Below are positions 22,345 to 34,196 of a stretch of DNA of 64,000 nucleotides, in pieces. The DNA lies in the NCBI GenBank assembly GCA_003254905.1, contig QANU01045287.1, positions 205,091 to 269,090 on the forward strand. Direction: 5' to 3'. The notes beneath the pieces are model-generated. The model ran no database searches and was not told the DNA's origin. It was given only the letters and a program-made list of their open reading frames with translations. Position 1 is the stretch's first letter; every line of letters begins with the position of its first letter. Origin of the DNA: Nissolia schottii. Lineage: Eukaryota > Streptophyta > Magnoliopsida > Fabales > Fabaceae. The translations under genes were made by a program, and so were the position numbers.

Positions 22345-24310
22345 TTTTTAGCTGCTTATTTTCTCCCCCTAGTATTAGACAAATTATTTTATTAGAATGA
22401 CAATAAAATAAATATTGTTGTAAATAAATCTCTGATTGGTTTGAAATAGTTTATAATAGATGGGGATCCATAAATAATAATATATTCTCAACATTCTCTA
22501 ATGTCTCATCTTTGTGCGTTGTGGTGGATAAATTTGAACATAAATTGAACATTTAAAAAAATTTAATATGGTAAATGTTTGACTTTTGACCAAAAACCAA
22601 TTCTAAGGGGTAGAATTTATATAAACTTGTTGGCGTGATGCGTACAAGTGTTGTTACATGCATATATCATGTTCTCATGCCAAAACATGAAGTTTTGTTC
22701 TCATAAGTAATGGTCCAACTATTAATTAGAGTCATAAACATTTTTGCTAAACCATGCATGAATAAGAGCATCATGCTCTTCAATTGTTATTCGATTTGAC
22801 ATACAGTAATTATTAAAATCTTCAGACATTAACTCACCATTATTATCAAGACAAAAATTATTTTAATGTCATTATCTAGAAACTCTGCTCTTAAATTATT
22901 TAAGCAATGGTGTGTGAAAATCACAACACATATGTGGCAAGTATACCACGTCGCTAAGTAATAAAAGCATCAGTCTTTTAAGACCAAAGTATCTTTCCCA
23001 CAAGGACGGTTATGATTAATGATGTAATCAAGAATTATAACTTAAGAGTTGAATCCCAAAAGAGGGGTTTGTAGAATTGAATTTTTAGCAATATAAATTA
23101 AATATGACAACAATAAAAAAACACAATTTAAACAAGTAGGATTTAAGTCAAAGGTTAAGGCGATTGAGATTCTGATTTCACCACTAATTCAGGTTTCTTT
23201 GTTATTCAAATTATTTCTGAAGGACAACCTAAATTCCTATTCTAACTCAAGTCTTTCTCGAGATCGTGCGTATCTCCTATGAATGACCCGATTAACCAAT
23301 CTCTTAAAATTAATCTAGTTGTCACAGGGATTAGGGTTTTGTGAATCTTTGGTAGTGTGTGAGGCTAAAGGTTGCACCACCCTCTATTCTTATCTTTAAG
23401 ATATAGCTAAGTGATGATCAATCATTACCACCTAGGTTTCTTTTCTCAAAGTTCCCTTAGGTTTACTAACAATTCATTAATGGCCAGTCAACAAAAAGCA
23501 TTAAGCATAGAGAAGATCACTTCACAACATACACAATTGAATAACGATGAAATTAGAATTAGAAGAAAAACATTAGGGTTACATCGTCCTCCCAATAAAA
23601 GGGGAATTAGTTCATGATAGAAAAACGGGGATCAACAATCAATGAGGAAAACACAGGAAAATACATAGAAGATAGGAACTTTGGGGTTGAATCGCGAACA
23701 AAATCGGTCTTCTTTCTTGGCTTTCTTGACTCCTAGTGCCTCTTTTCTCTCTCCACCTTGATGCCTACAAAAGTGATGAAAAGTGGTGTAAAAACTGAGT
23801 GAATGCCGAATGAATTCGGGATGGATCCTTATTTTTCCTTCTAGTGTGTTTTAACATAAATGTCACGCATTTTGGGCTTCTATGATAGTGTCTCGCGTGA
23901 AACACGCTTCAAGAATCAAATTCTTGACTTCTTGTTTGTCACGTCTCGCAGAAAACACCCTCCAGAGTGCCAATCCTTGCTCTTTGTTTGCTACAACTCT
24001 CGCGAGACACTTGAGACTTTTTAAGTCTCGCGCGAGATGCTCTACTAACTCACAATTGGCTTATTTTCTGGCATTTTGGGCCTTGAAACACTTAAGCAAA
24101 AGTCAAAATACCAGAGATAAAAATGTAATTAATTCCCTATTCTAACTGAAAAATATATAAAACGTAAACAAAGATAACTTTTGTTGGAGAGTTATCAAGC
24201 AAAGAATCTCGTAAATTGAGGTTACGAGTTAATGACCATTCGTTGGATGCATATATTAAAATCAGGTGTAATTTATAAGTGGTCAACATGATGAGTGAAT
24301 AAGACCACAT
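22345..24310 (-). pseudogene. Copia element 2: integrase, split by a solo LTR
   Basis: Minus-strand translation left of the inserted LTR gives LDNNGELMSEDFNNYCMS (about 22800-22850; the D-x-G-E core with the DNAGEF-type motif) and further on PPQRTKMR (about 22510) and the linker. Right of the LTR (24198-24310) is the preceding core segment. Joining the two restores the IIKLRA stretch that spans the insertion. Stops interrupt all parts. Confidence 0.8.
22908..24197. mobile_element. Solo LTR (1.29 kb) with AGCAA target duplication
   Basis: The unit starts TGGTGTGTGAAAATCAC and ends GAGAGTTATCA, so the ends are TG...CA. AGCAA occurs directly before (22903-22907) and directly after (24198-24202). 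It lies in the integrase of the host copia element. It carries several CGCG-centred near-palindromes (TCTCGCGTGAAA, TCTCGCGAGAC, TCTCGCGCGAGAT at 23890-24040). It has no homology to the 1.7-1.9-kb solo LTRs apart from these words. Confidence 0.85.
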
Positions 24311-26979
24311 AATTCACCCTCAATACATTCTAGAAATGCAAATGATTTTCTCACTATTTTAACATGTGATTGTCTCATAACTAATTTCTTTGAGAATAAG
24401 TAACGCACGAGAATTCTTTAACTTGATGAATTTTGACTCTTCAATGAAAGAGAATTCTCAATAAGTATTTGCATCATAATTGAACTGGGATGACATTGTC
24501 GGTCATGCAAAAAATTTGGGTTAGTAAACTTCTTATTTACTGAAGCATAAGTTTCAATTATGACAATATTTTATATTACACATCGGATGAAAATGGATAG
24601 TATTCTAATATATATTTCTTACCCAATATGATAGTTACGATAGGGAGATATTTACCATTCTCCTCATTTATAATCTCAACATGATATCCATTTCAATGAA
24701 TATATTTAAATCTTAACAAGTTTTGTTGAGATAATTTAGATAGTATGAAATTATCTATAACAAACTTTATTAAGTAGTATTATATCAGTTCTTCTAGAGT
24801 CTTTAATCAATTTTGTAATACCAATAATGGTTTAATCACTCATAATGTCTTGTGTTTCTATTGGAAATAGAATAGCTAGAGCCTTCAATCGTCTTTATGA
24901 TTTAGTACTGCATTATAAATTTTGTTCATTCGGGAAACAAAATAATAGTTCTTCCAAAGCCTTCATTCATCTTTATGAATTGCTAGGTAGTGATGCATCG
25001 TAGTTTTTGTTTATTCAGAAAACAAAATATTAGTTCTTCTGAAGTTTTCATATTTTGGTCTACCAATTATCATATTATCATTTTCTTATCTCATTATCAT
25101 ATGAGTAAGATATGTTTTGCTTTTTAAAAATATACATTGTTGCATCACTCGCAAAACATATATACGCACTACTATTTTGATAATTTTTTTCAAAAAAATA
25201 ATACACATCATAAGCAATGATACTATCATAAAAATATTAATATATCATAATTAAAAGAAAATTATCATATATAATCATTTTATAAAACTAAATCACTAAT
25301 ACAATATACCATAAATATCATAATCATTAATTTTATTTAGCATTGCCAATTAAAATTTTCTAGATAAATTATTAATTATAATTTAATGATATTGTAAAAT
25401 CATAATCTCAAAATTATAAAAAAGAAAGAAAAACAATATTTATGTCATTAATAAAATGACCAATATCTCAATTATGATATTTAAAGAAAAATAGATATCT
25501 CCAAATAAATCATATTGCTCATATCATGATTGGCTAATATTCTAAAACAAGTATTTTTCTGATCATTCTCTTATAGAAATATTTGATCAATATCAAACAA
25601 ACGTACCATATGTACATGACCAAGTTATTTCAATACACATTATATTCATTCCAATAACTTTGCTACTTTCAGAGTTATAATTTATCACATTCACTTCAGA
25701 GAATGAACCATAGCCAACTATGCGATTTTATGATTTTTCATGAATAACTCTTCATTTTATTCAACTATGTATAAGAAGACAGAATTTCAATTTAAAATAT
25801 TCTTATAACTTCTTTCACATATTGCTACAACATGAGTATATTTGGAGTATGAAATGTGAGAAATATTTTTCTCAATTAGTCATCGTTAGTAATCTTTCAT
25901 CATATAATTAAATAGAGAACCTATCTTAAAAACTATTGAGTTTTCTCTCACTATCAGTTTTAAAATCTTATAGTCTCAAGTGCATCCAATTTGTTTTTTT
26001 ATTTGAGTATCAAATTATGTTTTATAATTTGGTAAATAATAAATTCATTATATTTTTTTCTCAAGGAGAATACAAGAACCAAATTGTACATACCAAAAAT
26101 TACAAAATTAAGAAATCATAGATACTCAAAGATAATTATTAGAGTAGTTACATTTGTTTTGTGGAATTCAAAATAATAAGCTTCATTTGCTTCAGGGTAT
26201 GTAAAATATTCATTCAATTTTGTGAATGATCTTTTGACATATTCATTTATGAAAATATGTTAATATAATCGCATTAAATAGAGAAATAATCATATTTTTG
26301 AATAATTTTAGATAATAAAGATGCATTCGCTTCAATGAATGACTATTATTTTTCTTGGGTATTATTATTATTCACTTTGGGGAATGGTATCAATTCATGA
26401 TTATAGGTATATTTCTCCAATAATTATGTGTGTTCATAGGTAAACTGATCATTCATGATTATATGTTCTCTACTATTCACTTCTATGAATAGCTTTTCTT
26501 ACAATTATTATTTACTTTATGGAATGATTGTACTATTACCGTTCACTTTATGGAATCATTCTATAATCTTTTAGGTACCATTTTCATTTACTCCAACTAA
26601 TGATATTCTTATTAGTACTATTATCATTTACTCTGGGGAATAATTCTGTTTTCGCATTAGTAATACTACTAACCATTTACTTCTGGGAATGGTATTGAAA
26701 GAAAGAAATAAAATAGAATACTATAGAAATAAATTGTATTGATAAAATAAAATAATAAAAGGATAATAAGAATAAAATATAAACAAAAATAATAAACAAA
26801 ATTATTTCATAAAGCAAACAATTCACGTGAGGTTATGTTATATATATGTGTGTGTGTGATTGTTGATAATTGACATAATAAATAAAATATTACCTATGAA
26901 GAACTTTCAAAGAAAATTTGATTCTTTGAATTTCTTTTACCTTTCACTTCAAGAGTAAATTTGTGCTGATAACGTGATA
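24311..26979 (-). mobile_element. Copia element 2: gag zone and 5' leader, highly decayed
   Basis: AT-rich sequence between the integrase and the 5' LTR with no open frame left. The minus-strand leader has a primer-binding-like TTATCAGCAC next to the LTR (26963-26975). Two families of diffuse tandem repeats occupy it: about 100-bp units around 24780-25060, and ATTCACTTTGGGGAATG-like words around 25670-26700. Confidence 0.6.
26330..26700. repeat. Dispersed TTCACTT..GGAATG repeat array
   Basis: At least eight variants of ATTCACTTTGTGGAATGA (for example ATTCACTTTGGGGAATG, TTTACTTTATGGAATGA, TTCACTTCTATGAATAG) recur every 30-70 bases, with further copies towards 25680. Each is close to a small inverted repeat (CATTC...GAATG). 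They lie in the leader of copia element 2. Confidence 0.65.
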
Positions 26980-27227
26980 TGAAATATTAGGAAAAATAAT
27001 AAAGACAAAAGAGAGAAAAAAATAGAGAAGGAAGAGAGAGAATTTTATTCTATGATTATCTTAATGATGTGTTATATAATGAGCACCCAAAGGTTTATTT
27101 ATAACTTAAGAATGAGAATACATAATATCACATCAAATTAAATCTCTATAATATTAACATATATCTATTTAATTAAATACTAATCAAATTAAGACATAAA
27201 CATTCATATTATTAATATTTTATAACA
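26980..27227 (-). repeat. 5' LTR of copia element 2 (about 248 bp)
   Basis: It starts TGAAATATTAGG at the primer-binding side and ends TATAACA. It is homologous to 16937-17138, with extra bases around 27045-27070. The adjacent leader has TTATCAGCAC on the minus strand as primer-binding-like sequence. Confidence 0.8.
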
Positions 27228-28792
27228 TCAACCAGTAACTTATCAATTTTCACTTTATGATTTGAATAAACAAAAGGTCTTCACTTGCTTTCAATTCAAT
27301 AAAGCGCTTCATGGTATCCTATGTCAAGGCCATTTTTCTGAATATCTCAACCCAAAAAATAGGCCATTCTGTCTGAATAAAAATAGTGAAGTTTGCAGTT
27401 ACTCAATTCAACAGACTCTCTCCTAGTTAATGTATAAACTTAATGGAACTTTATGAATGAGTTTGCTTATAAAACGCTGATGGACAAAATCAGAAGAGAC
27501 CAGCTTCGGCGGCACCACTCATTGGTCTCAAGTGTGAAAGAAAGGAGAAAAGGAAAATTGCATTTTGGTTGGTGAAGGTCAATAATGTCATGCTAATCTG
27601 ATGCAACGTAGTCAAAATCCATTGAAAGTATAATAATTTATTTAGTATATTTGCTTTGAGTGGCCGCCAAGTCAGAAAGCATTACTACTTGTTAGCCATC
27701 TTCGGCTTAGGCTGTCATTCTATTTATTTTTTATTTTTGTTTATCTAATCATTTTATTCTGTGGTTTTCATTCAATAAATATTGTTTACTTTAAAAGTAC
27801 AATTGCAAATCCTATAAGTTTCCTTCTCGTATTTGTTCAATATTCGATGAAAGATTGCAATAAATCCTGGTACCTCTCTAGGCTATACATACACACATAC
27901 ATACATACATACATACTAGCAAGCATAACTAAACAATAAAGATTATAACACCGCAAAATGTCGAGAAAACATTCCTCCAAAATCCAAAGCTATAATTGTA
28001 TTTTCCGTCTTTATAGTTATGGACCACTCACCACAAGCACGCATCTTCGTGTATAGATAGCTGCACACGTGACAAAACATAAACCCTTGTGTAGAGATGG
28101 ACCCAAAATATTTACTACTACTCTTTATCACAATTTAGTTACCAATATTACATTTTTTTCCCCTTACATAATCACCCATTTAATTTTAGGTGTATGTTCA
28201 TTACGTGAGGAGTTTTATTAAAAGTTCTACGATTTATAAACCTCTCACCTCATATGATCTGTATGACATTATACGAATTATCTCAATCCTTCACCGTTTT
28301 TTTAAAAATGTACACGCCACATAATTTGTTACAATAAATTCGTTGAATTTAATTGTTTATCAAATAAAATATCAATTCTTACGATAAACCAATGGGAAAA
28401 ATAAATTAACTATAAAAAGCTTGATTGATCGTTGATATAATTAAAGTGTAATTCCTTGGTTCTGAAATTATTTATTGATTTAGTGACTATATAACTGTCT
28501 GATTAAAATGCAATATATGACACCCCTTGAACTTGAATAATATTGCACTTCACCTAGAATTAGAATCAAAATTGTACTCTACCTCACTCATTTGTCGTTA
28601 GTTATTGTGTTTCTGAATTTTTCCGCTTAGTAGCAGAATTCCTCAACTTAAAAATTAAAAATAATAAAACATGCTCATCGACATTTCAAAAGCATTTTTG
28701 CGAAAAACTATGATTTTAGCTGCCCTCTCGTCAATTTTATTCTCAAAATTAGCTCATAAGAAAAATCTACCACCTTAATTAAGGTCAATAAC
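27228..28792. other. AT-rich spacer with CATA microsatellite
   Basis: No supportable gene. A CATA tetranucleotide repeat is at about 27893-27914. Confidence 0.55.
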
Positions 28793-29162
28793 TCATAAAA
28801 TGGCAATGGATTTAGTGAGGTTGCCATTGATGGAAAGAAAGTTTGCAGCATAGCAGAGAAGGAAACAAAGAAAGAAAACTAAAGAACAAGGAAAATGAAA
28901 TTGGAAATGAAGAGGAATAATACTAAGCTAATTGCTGAATATTCAATACTCAAAGCTTGATTACAAAATACACCATGATAGGCTTATATAGCCCTCAGTT
29001 TCTGTTGTTTGTGATGCAAGCAATCCCTAATAACTATCAGCTATAACTAACAGTTGTAAAATAGAAAAAATAAAATAGAGAAAAGCAGAACAGCAACAAC
29101 TATTTTCTGTTATGCAGTAAACAGAAAACAGAAAACAGAAAACAGCTTCTGTTATGCAGCAC
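28793..29162 (-). repeat. 3' LTR of copia element 3 (inner end eroded)
   Basis: It matches 34197-34564 from TCATAAAATGGCAATGG through the repeated GAAAACAGAAAACAG block. The last 25 bp present in the other LTR (an extra CTGTTATG motif) are missing here. The inner junction shows no polypurine tract, so the 3' boundary has been deleted. Confidence 0.88.
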
Positions 29163-29299
29163 AAAATATGCCATAGGATACAGTTCCTTTCAAAATCATG
29201 CCATAGCCCTAATCTCAACTTAGACTTTCCTAACTTCTGACAGAATCATAGACAGCACCAGCAAATTCAGACAATTATTAACAACACATAAATATAGTC

Positions 29300-30201
29300 A
29301 TAATCACATACAACATCCTAACCGCATATATTATCTACATAAAACCACATAGACAGTGGATAAGTCGGTTTACCCACATGTTTGCGTTCAATTATGGTTT
29401 CTGCTGTTTTCTACTGTCTTTCCTCTGACTATGGTGCTTCCTAGTTCTTCTTAGGCTAAGTTCTTCCAAGCTTCCTTTAAGGAGTTATTGAAGAATCTTG
29501 ACTAGGTTTGGTATAGAAAATTTTTGGGTTTTCGGTTTGACAGAATAACAGTTGATTGTGTGATTAGACAGAGTTTTCGCAAGGTTTTCCCTTTTTTCTC
29601 CAAATTTTCGGATTCCTTGAGGTATTTATAGTCCAAGGCCCAAATTTCACTTTCCCAAAATGTCCTTGGACCAATTTACCATTTGACCCCTTGATTATGT
29701 CATCCATGACATCATGCATGGTGAGCCACCACCATGAGTAATCTTTGACTCTTTGACCCGGACACTTGGAAATTTCTTGGCTGTGCAAGTCCTTTGTGTC
29801 TTGGCCACTTGTGTGGCCGAGAATTAAGGGTCTCCGGTAGATCAATTTTGATTAGGTTTTATTATTTTCGGTCCCGGTGCTTTGCCTATGGCTGTTCTAA
29901 AAATATTTTGATCACGTCCTTGTGATCCCCTAATTTTTCTAAGTAACAATCTAGGTTCATTTGAGGTGTTTGTAAATTCTCGTCTGTAGCCGTACCTTTT
30001 ACGGGTTCTTCGGACACGCGGTTGTCCTCAGACGACAAAAGGGTTTGTTCTAGTGTCTGCAGGATTTCCCGAAACTGAGCATAATTTCTTCTACAGACAT
30101 TTTAACATAAGAGTTTATATTTTTAATAGTTTAACCTATAACGAGAATTGCTAAACAGTTGTCGAGCGAGATTTTCGCTAAGGAGGAAGCGGGATGCTAC
30201 A
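29300..30201 (-). mobile_element. Gypsy-like LTR fragment, unit 1
   Basis: On the minus strand it begins TGTAGCATCCCGC at 30201, resembling TGTAACATCC starts of plant gypsy LTRs. A CTATAAATACCTCAAGG promoter element lies at about 29617-29633 on the same strand. The left boundary is approximate and no target duplication is seen. It occupies the place where the 3' half of copia element 3 pol should be. Confidence 0.55.
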
Positions 30202-30299
30202 TGATGAGTCACCATGGAAGATTATAGGATTTTGCCTTGTTATGTTTGTCCTTTTGTGCATGTGGGTGCCGTGAGATTCCTTCAAAGGGCTGGCCGAAT

Positions 30300-30664
30300 T
30301 GCTTCTTCCATTTGGGACCAAATTCTGGTCATGTTTGATCGTGTTTGGTCGTTAGCTGTTCTGGTATTCCTCGTACGGTTATCCGAAGACACTAATTTGA
30401 GTTGATCCACTAATTTTTCTCGTATAGGATTTGAGTTGATCTAAGGTATTTGTGAACTTTCTTCCGTAACCTTATATTGTACAAATACCTTAGATATACT
30501 GTCGCACTTGGAGGACAAAAATGATTCGTTCTAGTGTCTGCAGAATTTTAAGAAAACAAGCAGAATTATTTCTATAGACATTTTTAACCCAAAGGCTTGT
30601 GTGAGGGCTTGTTTCCCTATTTAATTTATGAAATCTTTGCTAAGGAAAAAAGCAGGATGTTACA
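30300..30664 (-). mobile_element. Gypsy-like LTR fragment, unit 2 (tandem terminus)
   Basis: On the minus strand it begins TGTAACATCCTGC at 30664 and repeats the terminal 250 bp of unit 1: TTTCGCTAAGG against CTTTGCTAAGG, GTTCTAGTGTCTGCAG in both, and CTAATTTTTCT in both. Two LTR starts of one family in direct orientation point to a second truncated copy or an LTR-LTR rearrangement. It joins copia element 3 RT directly. Confidence 0.6.
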
Positions 30665-31682
30665 AGTTCCATCTGGTTTACTTGATTTTGAATACCAATT
30701 TACAACCAATAGCCTTTTGTTCAGGAGGCAAATTAGTGATGATCCATGTCTTTGTCATTTCCAAAGCATCTAATTTTGCTTGTATTGCATCTTCCCAACA
30801 CTTATGAACCACAGTAGCCTTGTATGGCTGAGGTTCACTTTCAGCAGTGATGGCTAAAGTAAACTTTTTAAAATCTTGTTTAAGACTTTCATATGAAAGA
30901 AATTTAGACAATGGATAAGAGATACTTGATGAATTTGATACTACTGAGTCACCAACTAAACTCAATTGATGATGATAGTCCTTCAAATATAAAGGAGGCC
31001 TCTTAATCCTTTGAGACTGTCTTGTACCACACTCACCATGTTGTTCCTGCTCCTGTAACAGATTTTCAGGCTGCAGCACTGAGTTACTTGACATACCCTG
31101 ATTGTTTTCATTGGCTTGAAAATCAACACAATTTTCAGGACAGTAAAAATCTGGTTGTGCATCAGTTGCTGCAGGACTAGTGTCATTATGGACGTAGTCT
31201 TGAGAAATCTGAACAACAGGGTCAGCAGGCCAAGTTTCCATAAGGGATTGATGCCAGTCATTATTGGAATTATTATGTCCTTTTGAAGGATCTTCACTAA
31301 CTTGACCATTAATCAAACTACTATTCTTCTTATAAGGAAAAATTTTCTCATAAAAAATAACATTTCTAGAAACAAAAACTTCTTTATTATGCAAATCAAA
31401 TAAAACAAAATCCTTGGTTCCCTTATGAAAGCCTAGGAAGACACATTGCCTAGCCTTGTAATTAAACTTCTTTCTATTTCCCAAAATAGTGGATGCATAG
31501 TATAGGGAACCAAACACTTTCAAATGTTCCAAATTCGGTAGCTTGTGATGCAAGATCTCATAAGGTGTCTTATTTTCAAGTTTAGTGCTTGGATTTCTGT
31601 TTATGAGAAAAACAAAATGACTGATAGCATAAGTCCAAAAGCAAAGAGGCGTATTTGATTGAAACACTAAAGATCTTGCCAT
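30665..31682 (-). pseudogene. Copia element 3: integrase C-terminus, linker and truncated RT
   Basis: A 334-codon minus-strand frame starts MARSLVFQSNTPLCFW and includes NKTPYEILHHKLP and KARQCVFLGF (integrase C-terminal region), an acidic variable linker, RPPLYLKDYHHQL, and the RT entry motif ALEMTKTWIITNLPPEQKAI followed by GCKLVFKIK. A one- or two-base shift then gives KPDGT before homology ends. About 80% of RT is missing. Confidence 0.9.
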
Positions 31683-31684
31683 AG

Positions 31685-32317
31685 CTAAGATGGTTTGGTC
31701 TTTCTCTCAACCACCCCATTTTGTTGAGGTGTTTCTACACAAGAAGTTTGATGTATAATCCCATTTTGAGAATAAAAATCCTTCATGTAGAATTCTTTTC
31801 CGTTATCTGATCTTACAACTTTGACTATGGCATCAAACTGCACTTGAACCATCTTTATAAAAGTCTGCAAAAGACATCTAGCCTCACATTTTTGTCTCAT
31901 GAAAAAAATCCAAGTGAACCTAAACTTATCATTCACAATGGAAATGAAATATTTATGACCAAAAACAGATGGAACATGAAAGGGACCCCATATATCAACA
32001 TGTATCAAATCAAAGCATTTCTCAGTTTTTATTGAGCTAAGAGGAAAATGTAATTTCTTCATTTTTGCATAATGACATGTCTCACAATGGGAATTAAGAT
32101 TCTTACAATTGATATAGGGAAAACTCTTATGCAAGATATGCATTTTATCAAGAGGAATGTGACCTAGTCTATTGTGCCATAATTGTGATTCTAATTCTTT
32201 TACATGAGCACTACATATAGCTGTCGGTTGTGCTACATTATTAGACAATCTCTCTGGATCTTTTAGCTTCATTGTATATAATCCCCCATTGTGATCACCA
32301 GTACCAATCATCTTCAA
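31685..32317 (-). pseudogene. Copia element 3: integrase core, intact frame
   Basis: An open frame of 210 codons. It has the HHCC zinc module (HNRLGHIP ... CETCHYAK) and the DDE catalytic core: D in HVDIWGP, D in VRSDNGKEF, E in QQNGVVERK, in the usual order. It breaks at the last residues (TKPS, stop), where the family normally continues. As a free-standing copy it is not expected to act, but no catalytic residue is lost. Confidence 0.9.
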
Positions 32318-32338
32318 GGTACTCTTATCCTGTATAAT

Positions 32339-32770
32339 TCATTTTTCAGGATAAAAAACTAGTAAACAATGTAAATCTCTGGTTAATTTTGATATAGAAA
32401 TCAGATTAAATGAAAATTGTGGAATGTAAAGCACATTTGTCAAGCAAAAATCATTAGAGAATAGAATTGACCCTACATATTCAGCAATTACATTACTCCC
32501 ATCAAGTAGCTTGACATATACAGGAGAAATTCTTTTGTAAGAACTAAATTTTGACATAGAAGGACAAACATGACCAGTTGCCCCTGTGTCTAAAACCCAG
32601 TCTTGTGTTTCTAAAGCTTTGCAGGTCAAGATACAGCTCAGGGTTACAGAATTTATACCTGGTGCCTGAACACTAGCGTTCAAAGACACTAATTTTGTGG
32701 AGATAGTGCTCACGACATTGATCATTTGGGAACCTTGCCATTGTGACTCAGCTTGCTTTAGGATAGCCAA
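32339..32770 (-). pseudogene. Copia element 3: aspartic protease and GAG-pre-integrase part
   Basis: A frame of 143 codons containing VLDTGATGHVCPSMSKF (protease active site DTG), VYVKLLDGSNV and FNLISISKLT. It ends in a stop shortly before the integrase frame, so a single break separates the two. Confidence 0.9.
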
Positions 32771-32779
32771 TATTTGCTT

Positions 32780-33863
32780 CTATTGTTCCTTTGTAAAAGC
32801 ACCACAGAATTCTTCTTGATCTTTATCCTTGGCTTTTGCATCAAAAATACTGTCTTTTGTTTCTTTAGTAGAGATTTCTGTTCCACAGAAATTGATTGTG
32901 TTGTTATGCCATCTATTGTGTGGTGGAGGCTTAATGTGAGGTGGATAACCATGTTTCTCCCAACATTGATCAATATTATGATCATATTTCTTGCAAAAAA
33001 CACAATATGGCCTTCCTCTGCCAGCAGTACTTTCAGCAATTGAATCTCTACCTCTTCCTATTTCTACCATCACCTCTTCCTCCTCTTCCCCTTCCATGCC
33101 CACTTCTTTGATTCATATTTTCAGAAAAATTTGTTTATGAGGTATTATTGATATTGAATAGAGTCATTGATGGTGAATTCTCACTTATCATTTGTCTTTC
33201 TTGTTGTGTGAGCATAGAAAAGGTTGCGTTGAGGTCTGACATGGGCTTCATCATCATCACTTGAAATCTAACTTGACTATATTGTTCATTGAGACCCCTT
33301 AGAAACCTAATCAAATAGTCATTCTTTCTGTATTCTCTAACTACACCTAAACCACATAGACATGGATTGCTGTATTGGCAACCAGAAATTGGTCTAAAAT
33401 TGTCTATCTCTTCACAAATAGACTTTAATCTTGTAAAATAAGAGGTAATACTCATGTCTCCTTATTTGATGGAGAAACACTATTCTTGTAGGACTGCAAT
33501 TCTGAATTCATCACCTTGATAGTATCTTTGCTTGAGATCTTCCCACAACAAATAGGCCTCTTCAATCCAAAATACATTATTTTGAATTTCAGCACTTAGT
33601 GAGGCATTGATCTATGACAATATGTATGTATTACATCTATCCCATGCTTCATACATTGGATCATCTTGTGAGGGTTTCATGATTGAACCATCAATGAATT
33701 TGAGTTTATTCTTGGATTTCAAAGCCAATTTCATACCTCTTGACCAGGTATGATAATTGTGAGGTGTCAAGGTTATGGAAACCAAGGAGGATGCAAGATT
33801 TTCTTCAGGATATAGAAAGTAAAGATTCATAGGATTTGAAAGGAAGTTTTGATTCTGATTCAT
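32780..33863 (-). pseudogene. Copia element 3: gag, three frames
   Basis: It starts at ATG 33863 (MNQNQNFLSNPMN) with the gag N-terminal motif LTPHNYHTWSRGMKLAL. It continues at 33455-33135 (SYFTRLKSICEEID, DYLIRFLRGLNEQYSQVR) and ends in a Gly/Arg-rich tail (33103-32780) with a complete CCHC knuckle (CVFCKKYDHNIDQC). Two frame breaks and a few stops separate the parts. Confidence 0.88.
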
Positions 33864-34196
33864 ACCTTGTAGAAACCTTCTTAAAGAAGCATTGTACTGT
33901 GAGTTTCCTAAGATTTCATAATTCTGATGATTCGGGTCATGCTATGATTGATGATTGGACTGACCTGAATTCTCATTATGATCATCCATTGTTCAAGTTC
34001 TTGATGTGAATTTGATTCTCCAATGCAAGAAAGCAATGTTTCCTTGAAAGGTTGGAGTGAATCTGAAGAATTCGACTGAAAAAATTGATGGTTTGTGTGA
34101 AGATAAGAACAATTATCGGAGTTTATGATCAATCTTGACTCCTCAATTGATCATGTTGGCGCAACAGAACTCCTTCAGAAAGGAGCTCTGATACCA

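Larger units (their letters stand above)
16937..27227 (-). mobile_element. Large Ty1/copia element with nested insertions
   Basis: Homologous LTRs at 16937-17138 and 26980-27227 bound copia genes on the minus strand. From the 5' LTR they run: leader and gag zone (24.2-26.97 kb), integrase (22.35-24.3 kb), reverse transcriptase (20.65-22.03 kb), RNase H (17.4-17.56 kb). Four other elements sit inside it: 17562-19466, 19500-20650, 22044-22344 and 22908-24197. When these are removed, coding motifs line up across the insertion points. All genes are full of stops. The flanks do not show a matching 5-bp duplication, so one end may be eroded. Confidence 0.85.
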
